From Meandrina meandrites (taxonomy: Eukaryota; Cnidaria; Anthozoa; Scleractinia; Meandrinidae): 64,000 nucleotides of DNA. Within the stretch, counting starts at the first letter, position 1. The number at the start of each line of letters is the position of its first letter. The notes under the pieces were generated by a model. That model did not search any database. It was given only the letters and a program-made list of their open reading frames with translations, and was not told where the DNA came from. The stretch is from the NCBI GenBank assembly GCA_963693305.1, contig OY855903.1, positions 36,731,751 to 36,795,750 of the forward strand. The letters run 5' to 3'. This document shows positions 21,526-32,836 of this stretch, one piece after another. The position numbers and the translations under genes were made by a program.

Positions 21526-21730
21526 ACTATACAACAAAGAAAAAAAGTGACTGGGCTATTAAATATGCAAGAAATTTAACCATTTATGGAATGTTTGTTG
21601 ATGAATATTGTATGTTTACATGTACAAACTACGAGCTGCAAAGCACAAAATTATCATGATTGATCAATTGCATTGCTTGCCATTTTTAGAGTCACTGGTA
21701 GGCGTACCATTGCAACAAATAAAGTAGAAA

Positions 21731-22015
21731 CCAAGTAAACCGGGCAAAAATCGTAGTGGCGAAAGTGATAAAAGCCCCTTGGAAACGAGTCTCTCCAGAC
21801 AATTTCCAAGTGGCTCTGCGAATGCTGGCTCCTGATTGAGCAAAAAAAATCCTTGGTATTGTTTTGCCCAATCAGTGAACAGTAACTTCAGAGTGACAAT
21901 CAGGAGCCAGCATTTGCAGAGCCATTTGGAAATGGTCTGGAGAGACTCATTTTACAGGGGCTCTTATCACTTTTAGAAAACTTTCGGCGTTACGATTTTT
22001 GCCCGGTTTACTTTG
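21731..22015. mobile_element. Fold-back MITE, about 285 bp
   Basis: The left arm (from AAGTAAACCGGGCAAAAATC) and the right arm (its inverted copy ending at about 22012) pair over about 110 bp each, including GAGTCTCTCCAGACAATTTC and TGGCTCCTGATTG. The loop contains GTATTGTTTTGCCCAATCAG. The arms differ by scattered substitutions and small indels, so it is not very young. No coding capacity and no clear target duplication. Confidence 0.8.
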
Positions 22016-22120
22016 TTTTGCCCCAACTTACTGCCCCTGGGTGTCCAAGGATAGTACAGGTTTCTGATAATGCATGGTTCAATTCTGTGTGAATCGGTAG
22101 TACTGTCTTTGTTCTTAAAG

Positions 22121-22318
22121 GTGGTTAAGTTAGAAAACAAAGGCCAGTTAGAGCGCTATGAGATCTTAAACTTGCCAATGTCCAAAACAGTAAGTGAACT
22201 TAAAGATTTTTTGTTGACGAACTATGAAGAAGAGATCTCTCCCGTAACTGACTGCTCATTTTTAGTGGGGATCATTGGAAAAAGGTGCACAAAATGCAAA
22301 TCAAAAGAAGCAACATGA
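22121..22318 (+). CDS. Candidate terminal exon, unknown
   Basis: After a TGTTCTTAAAG acceptor the frame is open for 65 codons to TGA at 22316. It reads VVKLENKGQLERYEILNLPM, then SKTVSELKDFLLTNYEEEIS and CSFLVGIIGKRCTKCKSKEA. The amphipathic pattern and the SELKDFLL segment look like real protein, possibly a small alpha/beta N-terminal domain of a repetitive gene family, but I cannot name it. AATAAA-type signals are common in the AT-rich downstream sequence and are not informative. It might be a fragment of a transposon-carried gene. Confidence 0.3.
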   Translation: MVKLENKGQLERYEILNLPMSKTVSELKDFLLTNYEEEISPVTDCSFLVGIIGKRCTKCKSKEAT

Positions 22319-24835
22319 GGATGTATACAAAAGTGAAAAGAAGGGCTGTATAACTCTGTAGGTGGACCCACATTCAAGCAGAAGGTCAATGAGAAGGAAA
22401 GGCAGAAAAGCCATGGGCAATCAAAGAAAAAGAAAACTTCAGATATCAATGAAGTCTGCAAATTTATGTCTGTAATAAAATGTTAAATAGTACAGTAATC
22501 AAGCGAGGTATTAAACATGAGCAATATCATTATCTCAGTTTTTAATGCGAAGGCCGCCAAGAACATGAAAATTCCTTCAAAAACGTATTTGGTCAACCCT
22601 TGAGTAAACACGGAGGGACAAATAGTGGACTTAAGGAGGCTCTCAACGGTTTCCAGCAATTTCAAGCTCTTAAATTTTGATGGGCCATTACTATCAATCT
22701 TTATCAGTTCCTGCTACAATAATGATATCAAACAAATATCTAATCATTGCTGAATAAGTTGTGGTCATTTTCATGACTTCACTGGTTACTATAGCAACAG
22801 TTTTACCTGTTTTAAACACCCTTAATTTTGCCTTTAAGTGCTTATAACTCAAAAATGAAGTCGCTGACCCCCATTTTTTATTATTGAATAGTGATTGGGG
22901 TTTTAAGATACAACTTTTTGCAAAGTTAAAAAATTTCTCCGCACATGAAAATGAATACATATGAGAAAAATTGCACTTACAAATCCACCTTCATCAAGAA
23001 AAATGAAAATCTCTGCATTAAAAAGGCAGGTATTGACATGGAATTTGATGTTGGCTATCTCACTTTCTTGTTGAGCAACTTTCTTTAGCTAAAAAAGAAA
23101 TAGAAAGCAGAAAATTTGGTTTTGTGAAGGAGTAACGCCTGCTCTTATTGGAAAATGTGTTGAATCAACAACAAATCCAATAGAGTAGTATTCCTACCAT
23201 TTTCCTGCGAGCTCCTCGCGCGCATGCATTCCAACTAGGTCGAAAGATCAACCCATCTTTTTTGCTTTACTTTACCCATGCGCATCTTGGCATGCTCTCT
23301 AAGAAGGCAAATTACATGCAGTACAAAAGTAACAACTTTCCCAGAAAACTGCTGGGTCGTTTCATTTATGGTTCATACTTTTTTTAAGATCAACGTTTCT
23401 TCAATCAGGTATATATTAAAGCATAGCCAGAGGTTTTGTCAATAACTTTAACACTTTTTGAGTTTACTGAACAAAGGATACTACAGATATAAAATAAATG
23501 AAATTACAGCTATTACAACTACTATATTTGAAGAAACAAAGCTGAAAATAAAACTCTCGTACCCACACTTGTTTGAAAGAAAGAAGCTTACAATTTAAGG
23601 GCAGAACAGTAATACTACATTAACGGTCAAAATAGGAAACCAAAACCAAGGGTTGGAAACTAAAATTTTGGAGCACTCGCCATGTGGGGGAGTGACCTTC
23701 AGGCTGCACTCACCTAGATAATCGTTCAATCACCCTGTCTCCTTCACACAAACACAGAAAATAATAAACATAAAATATTAAACTTTAAATTTTTATCACG
23801 TTAGAGGTTTCAAGTGTTGAGTTTCTCAGTTCATTTACAAGGTATTTCAACACATATTCTTTTGAAATTTCAGGATTTGACTAAAAGTCCCATATCATCC
23901 CCTCATCATGTGTCTAACGTTAAAGCTTCATTTCACAGCACAGGCCAGGCAAGTTAAAACTTGGCTGAAAATTTGTGTCCTTGTCTTTTCGTACTCACAA
24001 GAATCACACACAACTGTTGAGGTGCTATTATTAGGACCAATATTCTTTTTGCTAGCAGGTACTTTAGACACCCCTGGATGATATCATATCTCGATAGTTT
24101 AAATATAGTGTCTCCATCACTTAACAATTACCAAGGGAAGCTATGTATACACCAGGTTTGTGGAATATTTCAAATGATAAACATTGCAAAGTACTTCCTA
24201 TGGGACAGTGTAGATTATTTTTAAGTGGAAAGTAGAAAGTTAAAGTTATTTTGATTTAATGATTTGCAAAAGTGTCATAAACTTGATAGACTTCTAGGCA
24301 AATAGAAAATAGATTATGAAAATATATTTTATCAGTTTTGTGTTTTGCAGACAAGACAAAAAATAATCCTGTTTCCAAAAATTTTATATGTATCAAAAAA
24401 ATTGGCACAGTTCAATTAAGAAACCCACAATTATTGATATCCACAACATATCTTATTGTTCTTTTCCAAATATGACTGATTACAAGTTTATTAAAAAACA
24501 CGTTGGCTTCATCTTATGATACTTTAGGAGTTATTACATTTTGCTTTAGATTGTTTATTACATGTTGCATTAAAACATTATTACATTTTGCGTTAACAAC
24601 TTTATTACATTTTGGGGGGATTGCCATTACATTTTGCAGCATAACAAGTGTTCATAAATACTGCTTCTCCTTATGATATCAACATCCACTTCCACTGAAG
24701 CTACATAATAAAAAACAGCATTCAATGCATCTCTTGCTGTAATTGTAATAAAAAGATCTCCTCAAATGAAACAAAAATCATGGAATGTCCAAAAAAAGAA
24801 AACTAATGTTGTTTAAACCTGTGTTGTTTTTGCAG
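22319..24835. other. No recognisable gene, about 2.5 kb
   Basis: AT-rich and low in open frames. A minus-strand 88-codon frame at 22694-22960 shows no motif. A short direct-repeat run with ATTACATTTTGC spacing occurs at 24531-24640 (four imperfect copies of TTTATTACATTTTGC-like sequence). Confidence 0.5.
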
Positions 24836-24870
24836 TTGGTTCGCACGGAAGAAAGGCTCGCGTTACAAAG
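24836..24870 (+). other. Possible 35-bp micro-exon
   Basis: The segment lies between a strong acceptor (GTGTTGTTTTTGCAG) and a GTAAGA donor. It is GC-richer and Arg/Lys-coding in two frames. There is no partner exon, so this rests on splice context alone. Confidence 0.25.
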
Positions 24871-24924
24871 GTAAGACATTTATTGTATCAAATATGACTA
24901 TTGGTCGTGTATACATCATGCACG

Positions 24925-25235
24925 GACGAGAGGCGCGGTCACCTGATGGTTAGTGTGTTTAATTGCAGATCAAATGATCCAGGTTCAAGCCCTGGCTGGT
25001 GCACTGAGTTGTGTTCTTGGGCAAGACATTTTCCTCTCACAGATCCTTATTACCTTGGCTTATCAGTGGGTACTGGCGAATTTACCACTGGGGGTAGCCA
25101 TGCAATGGACCAGTATCCCATCCGGGGAAGGGGGTAAAAATACTCCTGATGCGACACTTGGCTCGTATGCAGACTTCTCCTTTTACCGTGTGTACATTGA
25201 ATATATTTTTCAGTCCAAAAAGGCCACTTTATAAT
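24925..25235 (+). mobile_element. tRNA-derived SINE
   Basis: A Pol III promoter is visible: an A-box-like TGGTTAGTGTG at 24947-24957 and the B box GGTTCAAGCCC at 24982-24992, with tRNA-like spacing. Downstream, TGTGTTCTTGGGCAAGACAT at 25010 resembles the conserved body motif of many marine invertebrate SINEs. The body continues for about 200 bp to near 25235. Open frames here are accidental. The 3' tail and target duplication could not be fixed. Confidence 0.8.
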
Positions 25236-26218
25236 GCGCGCCAGCTCTAAATGCTTCTCAAACTCATTAATAATTCATCTAGTTAACACAAAGAAAATCA
25301 GAACCGTGTGGTGGTTTGGAAATCTGATCTTAATTTGCATAGATTTTAAGACTTTTTTTTCTCTGTTTTCTCTGTAGTTTTAGTTTCAATTGAAAAGATA
25401 CATCAAACACTTGTGAGTGTTTCATCACATGTTCAAACACCTCGAAGTTCGTCAAAAATACTCCGCTACGCATTGTATTTTCAACTCACCGTATATTACT
25501 TAAAATACTGTACCAGCAGTTTAAAAGTAAAAGGTTAACCATTTTCTGCCCGGTAATGAGCTAAAGTAGCTCCAGTCTACTCGAAGTGGCATTTGCAATA
25601 TGAAGGCATGCCTTTCTTTCCACTAGCATCACATTAACTAACAGTTTTGCTCGCGCATGCACAAAAGTCAAAGTTTGGACATTTTAACAGAAAGTGCCTT
25701 AGGCTTTTGTTTTTTTGTGTGTGTCTTTCACTTTTCCCTTTTCTTCTGTTGTTATCTTTTTTTACTCCATTGAGTAGCCAGGGGTGATTGACGTAAATAT
25801 TTCAGGTTACATTAGAGTAATCACTCTGATCTGGTATCATTGGAAAGATCTGTTGCTGTTGGAAATCTTGAGTATGAATGATGCTTATTTCAGTCAAAGC
25901 TTATGATGTCTAAGGCAGAACGAAGGCTGATGCTCGCAACGGGTGGCACAGCTGCTAATGGGTTAAGTAATTAGTTCAAGAAAGTTGAATCATAGTTGTT
26001 ATTTCCACTCTACATAGAAAAGGCAGAGAGTTGACCAGGGAAATGGAGGAGAAAACAAAGGCTGTTAGTTGAAATGTTCGTTAATGTATCTTCCTTGGCC
26101 CATGACGCATTAATGTTAAATCCCCCCCCCCCCCCCCCCCCACCCTCACCCCCGGAAAATAGAAACAAACAAAAACTTAAGTGTCCCAGCAAAGTGACTT
26201 TATTTGTTTAATGTTTAG
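25236..26218. other. No recognisable gene; 20-bp poly-C tract
   Basis: Contains an uninterrupted C-run at 26122-26141, followed by CACCCTCACCCCC. On the opposite strand the run gives a poly-Gly frame that I do not regard as coding. Otherwise AT-rich spacer. Confidence 0.6.
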
Positions 26219-27804
26219 TTTAAAGAAGAGATTTCAAGAGCTTTGGCATTGTTTAATATACCTGTGGCAACATTGAGTGACATTGAAGATAACTGGAAGG
26301 CAGAACTCCCCAATCTGATGCACCTGATTGGCAATAGTGCTCTTGATGTAAATGGCACTGACACTTCATTGCAAGATGACAAGGGAGTCACACACAAACT
26401 CCTATGCAAGGTCATGGCAGAAGAGATGGTTCAAAATGCCATCTAAAAAAACGTACTCTTGGAAGAGGATTTTGTAGAAGTTATCCCTGAGGAGTGGCAT
26501 CTTCAAGAGGATGAACTACCACATGTACCATCCTTGAAGCGTTTTTTTCACAGATAATGCTTGCACTATTGTGGAACAACGGCTTCAAGTCTTAAAGAGG
26601 ACAAAGCAAACGGGTAGGTTTCTTTTTGTTAATTCAGGCACAATGCTTTTAAAATGTTTCATTGCTGAGTGCCCTAATTATTATGTACAATTGTCATGCA
26701 GCAGCGAATGTTGTCAAAGTAAATACTATATAACAATTTTGTACATGTCACTGGTGAGCCTTTTGTTGACCTCTACTCCCCCTGACTCGAGGTATGAAGC
26801 TGTGAACATTATTATGTGTAGAAAAGACTTGCACTCCTGTTGTACTAAACTCAGTTACGTTTTACTAATGTTGAGTTTTATAATGTTATCCTTGATTCTT
26901 AAACGTTTGAATTTCTTTATCAACAGATGATGAGATCAAAGCGCTTTCATCCCTAACAAATTTATTTCCTGGTGTCAAGAAAACAAAGAATGCTGCATTG
27001 TCTGAATTTGTGGTGGTGGTTGTAGAGGTAGGTCATATATCTCCCATTTTATACTTAATGTTACTCATCTCTTCATCTGTGTATTCCAGGTAAAAGATTT
27101 GACGCGCGGCCTCAGTTGTCGTGTTCGTTATCATGGTCGAGCTGATTGCGTGGCAAGGCAAAATGACAGATGTTGCTAGGCAGGAATGACAACGTTCTGT
27201 CTGGGAAAAACACAACACGCTTTTTCCCAGACAGAACGTTGTCATCTCAGCCTAGTAACGTCTGTCATTTTGCCACACAACATAATCAATCAACCACAAC
27301 AACAAACGCAACAACTGAGACAGTTAAACACTCAACCTGAATCCGCTGTAATAGGTCCCTTCAGTTTAAGCTTACAACATTGGTCTGGCAGTCTCCCAAG
27401 CCAGCGGCTTGCATTTAGAATGCAGCTCAGGCCTGAATTAACTAACATATCAAACAGTCACATTAAAATGGATGTGCTTTGGATTTCAGGATTGCGGGTC
27501 TGTTGTAGAGAAAATGAAAAAACCAACTTCCACATCACCATATTTAGTGGTCAGCAGGAAAGGCACCATGCTGCAAATATTCCCGGCTTGTGGTTCTCAG
27601 TCTATTGTGGAGCTGACAAGTATCAGTGCTGGTGTTGGTGCATTGATAGGAGCATATTATTTGTTTAACTTTGATTATCCACCTGAAGCAAAAGGTGCTT
27701 ACTTGTTTCTTCAAGAATACTTGCTAAATGACTTTGCAAAGAATCGTCCAAGCAAATATGCAGCTTCACTAGTCCGATATCAGACTGCTGCCATGAGAAA
27801 CTGA
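26219..27804 (+). pseudogene. Three-exon pseudogene, repetitive family, function unknown
   Basis: Exon 1 (26219-26613; acceptor ATGTTTAG) reads FKEEISRALALFNIPVATLS, then NLMHLIGNSALDVNG. A TAA at 26444 interrupts it. Past that the same frame gives WHLQEDELPHVPSLKRFF, and a shift in a T-run near 26543 leads into DNACTIVEQRLQVLKRTKQT. Exon 1 ends in phase 1, and exon 2 (26927-27027) completes the codon and reads DDEIKALSSLTNLFPGVKKT. Exon 3 (27490-27804; acceptor GGATTTCAG) reads SPYLVVSRKGTMLQIFPACG and FNFDYPPEAKGAYLFLQEYL and ends with TGA. The last domain resembles the C-terminal 'fnv.YP.ea..t..FlQ..l' segment of a repetitive gene family I have seen in fish and cnidarians; its function is unknown to me. 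Exon phases agree across both introns, so this was once a real spliced gene, now broken in exon 1. Confidence 0.6.
27110..27321. mobile_element. Fold-back element in the second intron
   Basis: Arms of about 100 bp containing GACAACGTTCTGTCTGGGAA and its inverse flank an AT-poor loop (about 27209-27222). They pair over CTCAGTTGTY at the outer ends and AAAATGACAGAYGTT further in. The 160-codon and 70-codon frames across it are palindrome products. No coding capacity. Confidence 0.8.
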
Positions 27805-29392
27805 CATTGTCAGGAAATGTTTTGACCTCACAGAAAGTGTTCCAAGACAGTACTGTTGTTGTAATTTACATACAGTGTTCTGAACCTGGGAAACTTTTAA
27901 CTGGAATGAGAGTAAGAACACTTAAGTTTTTAGGAAAGACTATTTCATTCATCAATTTTAAACAGCAACTTGATATTCATGAAGAAAATCAGTGTCTTCA
28001 TATTAGTTTCTGGGGATGAATAGACCAATTTTATTATGACATCATGCAACAAGACTTCTGGTAGCTTGAGCAAAGATTGTGGAAAAAAACATGAGATGGG
28101 TTCAAAAGAAAGCAAAGTAAACTCGTAGATTTTCAATGATTTTTTGAAGCAATCACTTGACAAAAAAATGACTATACAGCTGTCAAAAGCTCTTTACTTA
28201 TACAACTACAGAAACCTTTGTGTTTGATGTCATGGTGAAAAAGGTATATATACTAATGTTAACTTTATATATCAGCGCAAGTAGTAAATTAATACAAGGT
28301 CACCTTCAGCTGTGTACAGTCATAATTACATGATGTAAATAAAGAGTCAGTTTGAGTTAAAATTTTGCTTTTATGTCTGATACATCACCCAGTATTGCAA
28401 CTTGTTAGGTTTCTTGACTTGAGAACAATTTTCCCTTGCTACAAGTTTTGCCATCACCTTAATCTGAGGGTTATGTTATCTGTTTCTGATATCCATATAC
28501 CCTTGGAACAAGAAACACTGGGGGGGTAACTCATCTTACGAGAAGAACGAATTGATCCTTGATTTGAAAGCATGATGCCCTTGGAACAGGTTACCTGTGT
28601 CCCTTACTCTTAGGGCAAAACAAATAGAAATATAAGTGCATGGTGCCTTATTTTAAGTAGTATGTGGCCCTAAATTTGAGCTCATAAAAAGCCTTCTTTT
28701 AAGAGTGTTGTCTTCTTAAAATGAGATCATTGAAACGACTGGAACCCTTATTTTAAGACTACAGGGGCCCTTATCTGAGGGACCTAACTATAAGGAGCCG
28801 TTGCACTTAAAATAGGCCCATTTTTTCCCTTAAAATAAGATCCTATTTTTTGCAGTGGTATATACTTAACTATCCCAAAATTGGCACCCTCAGTGGTTTA
28901 TCACTAACACAGGAAGTCTTACTGAAAATGCAAAACTTAAATTGGTTAGGGTAAACACTTACCACTGGAGGGAAAATTAAAATATACCACTCCTGAATAT
29001 CCCTACTATTTTACAAGAAGTGTTCCAGTGTTATGTATCCCTTTATTTTTGTAATGAAATAGGGACCAAGTAGTACAATGCCACTTGATGGTCATGAGAA
29101 GATGTGTGGCTACCTAAACTCCATGTTTCCTCTGTGTACTTATAGAGGCCAAGATACATACAGTTGCGATTCCTATGGGTTAAGTTAAAGATAAAATATT
29201 TTGTTCTTGCCCATTGGTCGCGTTCCAGCATCAGAAATCGTAGCTGTTTTATTCAACAGCATTCAACGTGGACCGGGAACCGTTTGCGTTTTCCCGCGAA
29301 AGACTGACATTTGATCCTTTCGTGACTAGTTTCTTCTTGCATAAAGCGAATGTGAATTCGTGAGAGTTTTGTACTTGGTGCTTTCTTTAAGA
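27805..29392. other. No recognisable gene
   Basis: Downstream sequence of the pseudogene plus AT-rich spacer. A stretch at 28640-28850 holds several short TTTTAAGA/CTTAAAAT-type inverted and direct motifs, which look like decayed repeats. Nothing coding. Confidence 0.5.
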
Positions 29393-30134
29393 AAATGGTC
29401 CCAGTCACCGGATGAAAAGGCAGAAATCACAGCCGCTTTTAACCCAGTTTGGGTTCAAACATCAAAGAAAGGAGATCGCTGGTATGAAACACTTTTTAAA
29501 ATGCAAATTGTTTAGTGTTCGCTGGGTTTCTGTTTACAATCCCCCAGTCGATCAGAAAATAAGTTTTGGTGCTTATGTGTTATGAATGAAAAATTCCTTG
29601 AAAACAATATTGTATCGCTTAGCTTGAATTATTTATTGTCAACAAGGCAATTTGTAAGGGATACTTTTATTTATTCAACGTTTCGTTTCGTGAATGTGAA
29701 AAGTGGCAGACTACATAAATAAATAAATTTTATGCCGACACAAATTTGTTCAAATTTAACTTTTGATATAACCCAAGGCATTTTTAAGATTTTTGTGAGA
29801 CTTAAAGTTTAATTTCAAGTCTTCATCATTAGTAAACCGGATGAAACTGAATGTTTTACAGTTCTTTATGGAAAATTAATTTTATACGGAGCCGACACAG
29901 CCAGACTAGTCGTGACTATGTCGCACCACATGTTACGGCTCGCTTAACATAAATTTTTTTAACCTTTCGTTTTTGTGGAGTTTTACTAAAATTGTTTGTT
30001 TTTGTAGTTCAGACGCAGAAAGTAATTCAATGAATGATATATCAAGTGCAAAAAGTGTGGAGCTATCATCTGAAGATAGCGACGATGACGACAATGCAGT
30101 GTCGTACGATTCCGACTCTTCATCTGATTCCTAA
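29393..30134 (+). CDS. Candidate two-exon gene end with acidic Ser/Asp tail
   Basis: Exon 1 candidate (about 29393-29480) is open in two frames up to GTATGA at 29481; one frame reads SPDEKAEITAAFNPVWVQTS. Exon 2 (30008-30134) follows GTTTGTTTTTGTAG and in the phase compatible with that frame reads SDAESNSMNDISSAKSVELS and then EDSDDDDNAVSYDSDSSSDS to TAA at 30132. The acidic Ser/Asp tail is typical of nuclear protein C-termini (casein kinase-type sites), but no domain is seen. The alternative frame of exon 1 (QPLLTQFGFKHQRKEIAG) is also protein-like and resembles the N-terminus of some transposon proteins, but it does not join exon 2 in phase. It lies just left of the tandem array. Confidence 0.35.
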
Positions 30135-30261
30135 AGTATTGACAAGGAATGGCGGCTTATTGCAATTGGAGTAGAAAATGCTGATTCCATTTGCGTCAAG
30201 CTCAACGAACTTCTTTGAAGGGGAAAAATATCAAAGCAGAAAATATTTTATATATTTTCTG

Positions 30262-32070
30262 AACTGTTTTGCAATGAGAATGTCTCACGATGGCCTGAGT
30301 ACCCATGGAATTTAGAGCTATGTAGCAGCATCTCTCGTTTGTTCATACTTTCATTCTCTAACCAATCTTCCTTAAGGGACCAAGACATTGGTAGCTCCGG
30401 CAGTCTAAAAGTTTTCCATTTTAGCTTTTGGTTGGCACACAGAACAATGCCATCTGGCCATTAAGCGATGGCAGGGGCATGGGAAAAACAAAGTGAAAAA
30501 AATGTTGTTTATGTCGGGGTTTTATTCGTTTTTTTTTTTAATTCTGATACCCACCAATTGGATTTGTTGATTTAATTGAAATTAATAATTAACACTTATC
30601 ACCTGTCAATTTATTTTGGAGCTAATCTCCAAGTTCTTATCCAGACAAATTCTTAACTCATATTTGAGACACCATGAGAGTTGTGTATTCTCCAAATGTA
30701 AGGGGTTCTTAACTAATATTTTAATGAACACACAACAGTGAAAAAACAAACTTGATACAGCATTGTGAAACCGCTATCAGTCTTTATTTTCCAGGCTCAA
30801 ATAAAGTAAGGAGTATTATGGGATTCTATCCAAACGGTTAGTTGCATGTAACCATCTCACCATCACACTAACCGTTCTTTGAACAACACATTTTCTTTCT
30901 TGGGTTAACAAACCTACAGTTAAGAAATTTCACCTGGGGTTAAGATCTAACCCAAGGTTAAGTTAACCGCTTTGAAGAAACAGTAGCTTTCAAAAATGGA
31001 CCAATTCACTATGCTTGAAGAATAATCCACAGCAGTGACACCACCTGGAGTACAAACGAGTAATCAACTGGACATAGAATATTTTGGGTACCTTTGCTAG
31101 CAGTTTCATCTAAATGTAAGCTCTGTAGCAAGAATCTTATAAACCAAGGATTTTTACCTTCTATGGCATACCATAGGTGTGGTATACCCAATTAGTGAAC
31201 AACAGTTTTTGATTCCTTGACATTGCTGGGACTTTTTGTGCATGAAAACAAAACTGCAACAAACAGCGAAAGATGAGACAAAGTTCACCAGTTCACATTT
31301 TCCTCAATATGCAATACACCAATTCTGCTCAGCAATGAACTTGGAAGGAGCAAACAATTATATTTAACAAACGTGGGGAGAGAACAGCAGAAGAAAGAAT
31401 TCCAAAAATGGAGGAAAAATTGGACGGTGTTGTCCAAAAAAGGAAGGTCGAAGAAGGTTTATGAAGTCAAGGGAGTATTACTACATGTACTCTGAATATC
31501 AACAGTGGTCTGGCAATGTATTTCCAAACATAGGGCCTGCCATCTCTGTCTTTGATGTGCTTCACATTGTGAGAGACAACGGAAATCAAGGAATATTCAT
31601 TTGCCATTTGAACAAACAAGACCTTTGGAAATAACCTCGCCAGGTGTTCCTCAATTCTATATAGCAGTTTTCTTCCCTGTTTTCTCGAAGTGTTAAGATA
31701 CTTTGACAGAAGTTGTAAGCAAACAAGTGCATTTCACAGTTGCCTATGCACTGTGGAAGATGGACTGCATGTCAGCAGTCGTCATGGGAGGAAGAAGCAT
31801 ACCCTTCAGCTCTCCAAAAATTTGGTTTCTTTTATGCATGTCATTGCTTATACTGGAATATGTAAATCATAGTTAGGTTCACAGTAGATAAAATGTGTGC
31901 CACGTTGAAGAGGAGAAGCAAAAGGCTGAGAGTCTTTGGGCTTCACAGCCTATGTTTCCCATTTTGGATTAGCTCAAGATCGGCCATACTGAATTCAGTC
32001 TTGCTAAAAGGTCGCTTGTTTAAAGTGTTGTCACACAATCACTTATACAGAAATGAAAATGTTCCTATAC

Positions 32071-32155
<85 letters not shown>

Positions 32156-32836
32156 TGATAGAAATAACATATACCCAGATTCATGACCTTTGCTGAAAAA
32201 TTTGGGTTTTAGAATCAGTGCCCATCCATCTGTTCTGACTTGCTTTTTTATTTCAGAAAGAAGGATTCGCAATCATGTGGAGACAGACAATCACTGAAGA
32301 AGATGGAACTATGCAGACTTCATGGAAAAGTCATCAATCTTTTGAAAAATGACTGGTAATGCAAAGCCTTCAGTTGGAGAAAAATTTTACCTCACTACCA
32401 ACCAAACTGAGTGTTGCCTAAGAAACCACCACAGTTTACAGCATTGATTGCCTTACTGCTGGAGGAGATGTAAGCCACAGGGTTGTCCAAACAATATGTC
32501 CCACAACTTACGGCAGTGATGCTGCTCTTTGAACAAGAAAAAAAAATTCTGAATTTCAGACATGAGAAGTCTTAAACTACCATTGACAACAGCCTTCTCC
32601 TTTGTCACAAAACTTACTGAATCATCAAATAGCTTGTGCAATTTTCACCCAATTTCTTTCTTCCCAGTTCCACTCAACTCACATTCATGTAGTCCCTTTC
32701 ATGCTGTCAGCAATAAGAAATATGCTGGTTACTTTTTAACCCTGTGTCCATATCAAGAAGTGGTTTTCTGTACCTTTGCTTTCAGTGCGGTCTGTGGCTA
32801 ATAACTCGACAGATTATTATCACTCCTGCTTTTCTA
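30262..32836. repeat. Array monomer 1 (short type, long TTA tract)
   Basis: A 2575-bp unit. It carries a minus-strand 60-codon frame (31009-31191, start MGIPHLWYAIEG) that recurs unchanged at 38231-38413 and 40760-40942, and plus-strand coding-like pieces such as REYYYMYSEYQQWSGNVFPN near 31461. I do not recognise a family for either strand. It pairs with monomer 4. Confidence 0.85.
32071..32155. repeat. (TTA)n microsatellite, monomer 1
   Basis: About 28 uninterrupted TTA units. The matching tract in monomer 4 is slightly shorter, and in monomers 2, 3 and 5 it is about 10 units and broken by ACTATTATGATT. Poly-Leu and poly-Asn frames here are artefacts. Confidence 0.95.

Noticed and set aside
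24925..25000. Functional tRNA gene
   Set aside because: The A and B boxes are present, but the acceptor stem does not pair cleanly and a SINE body follows.
26010..26192. Gly-rich minus-strand protein
   Set aside because: Translation of a 20-bp poly-C tract.
27033..27668. 70- and 160-codon frames sharing MTTFCLGKS/T starts
   Set aside because: They arise from the two arms of the 27110-27321 fold-back element.
31009..31191. XPG/FEN-like nuclease start (MGIPHLW...)
   Set aside because: Only the first dozen residues look similar; no following nuclease motif is found on that strand.
32039..32272. Poly-Asn and poly-Leu proteins in the array
   Set aside because: Translation of a (TTA)n microsatellite. 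The same holds in the other monomers.
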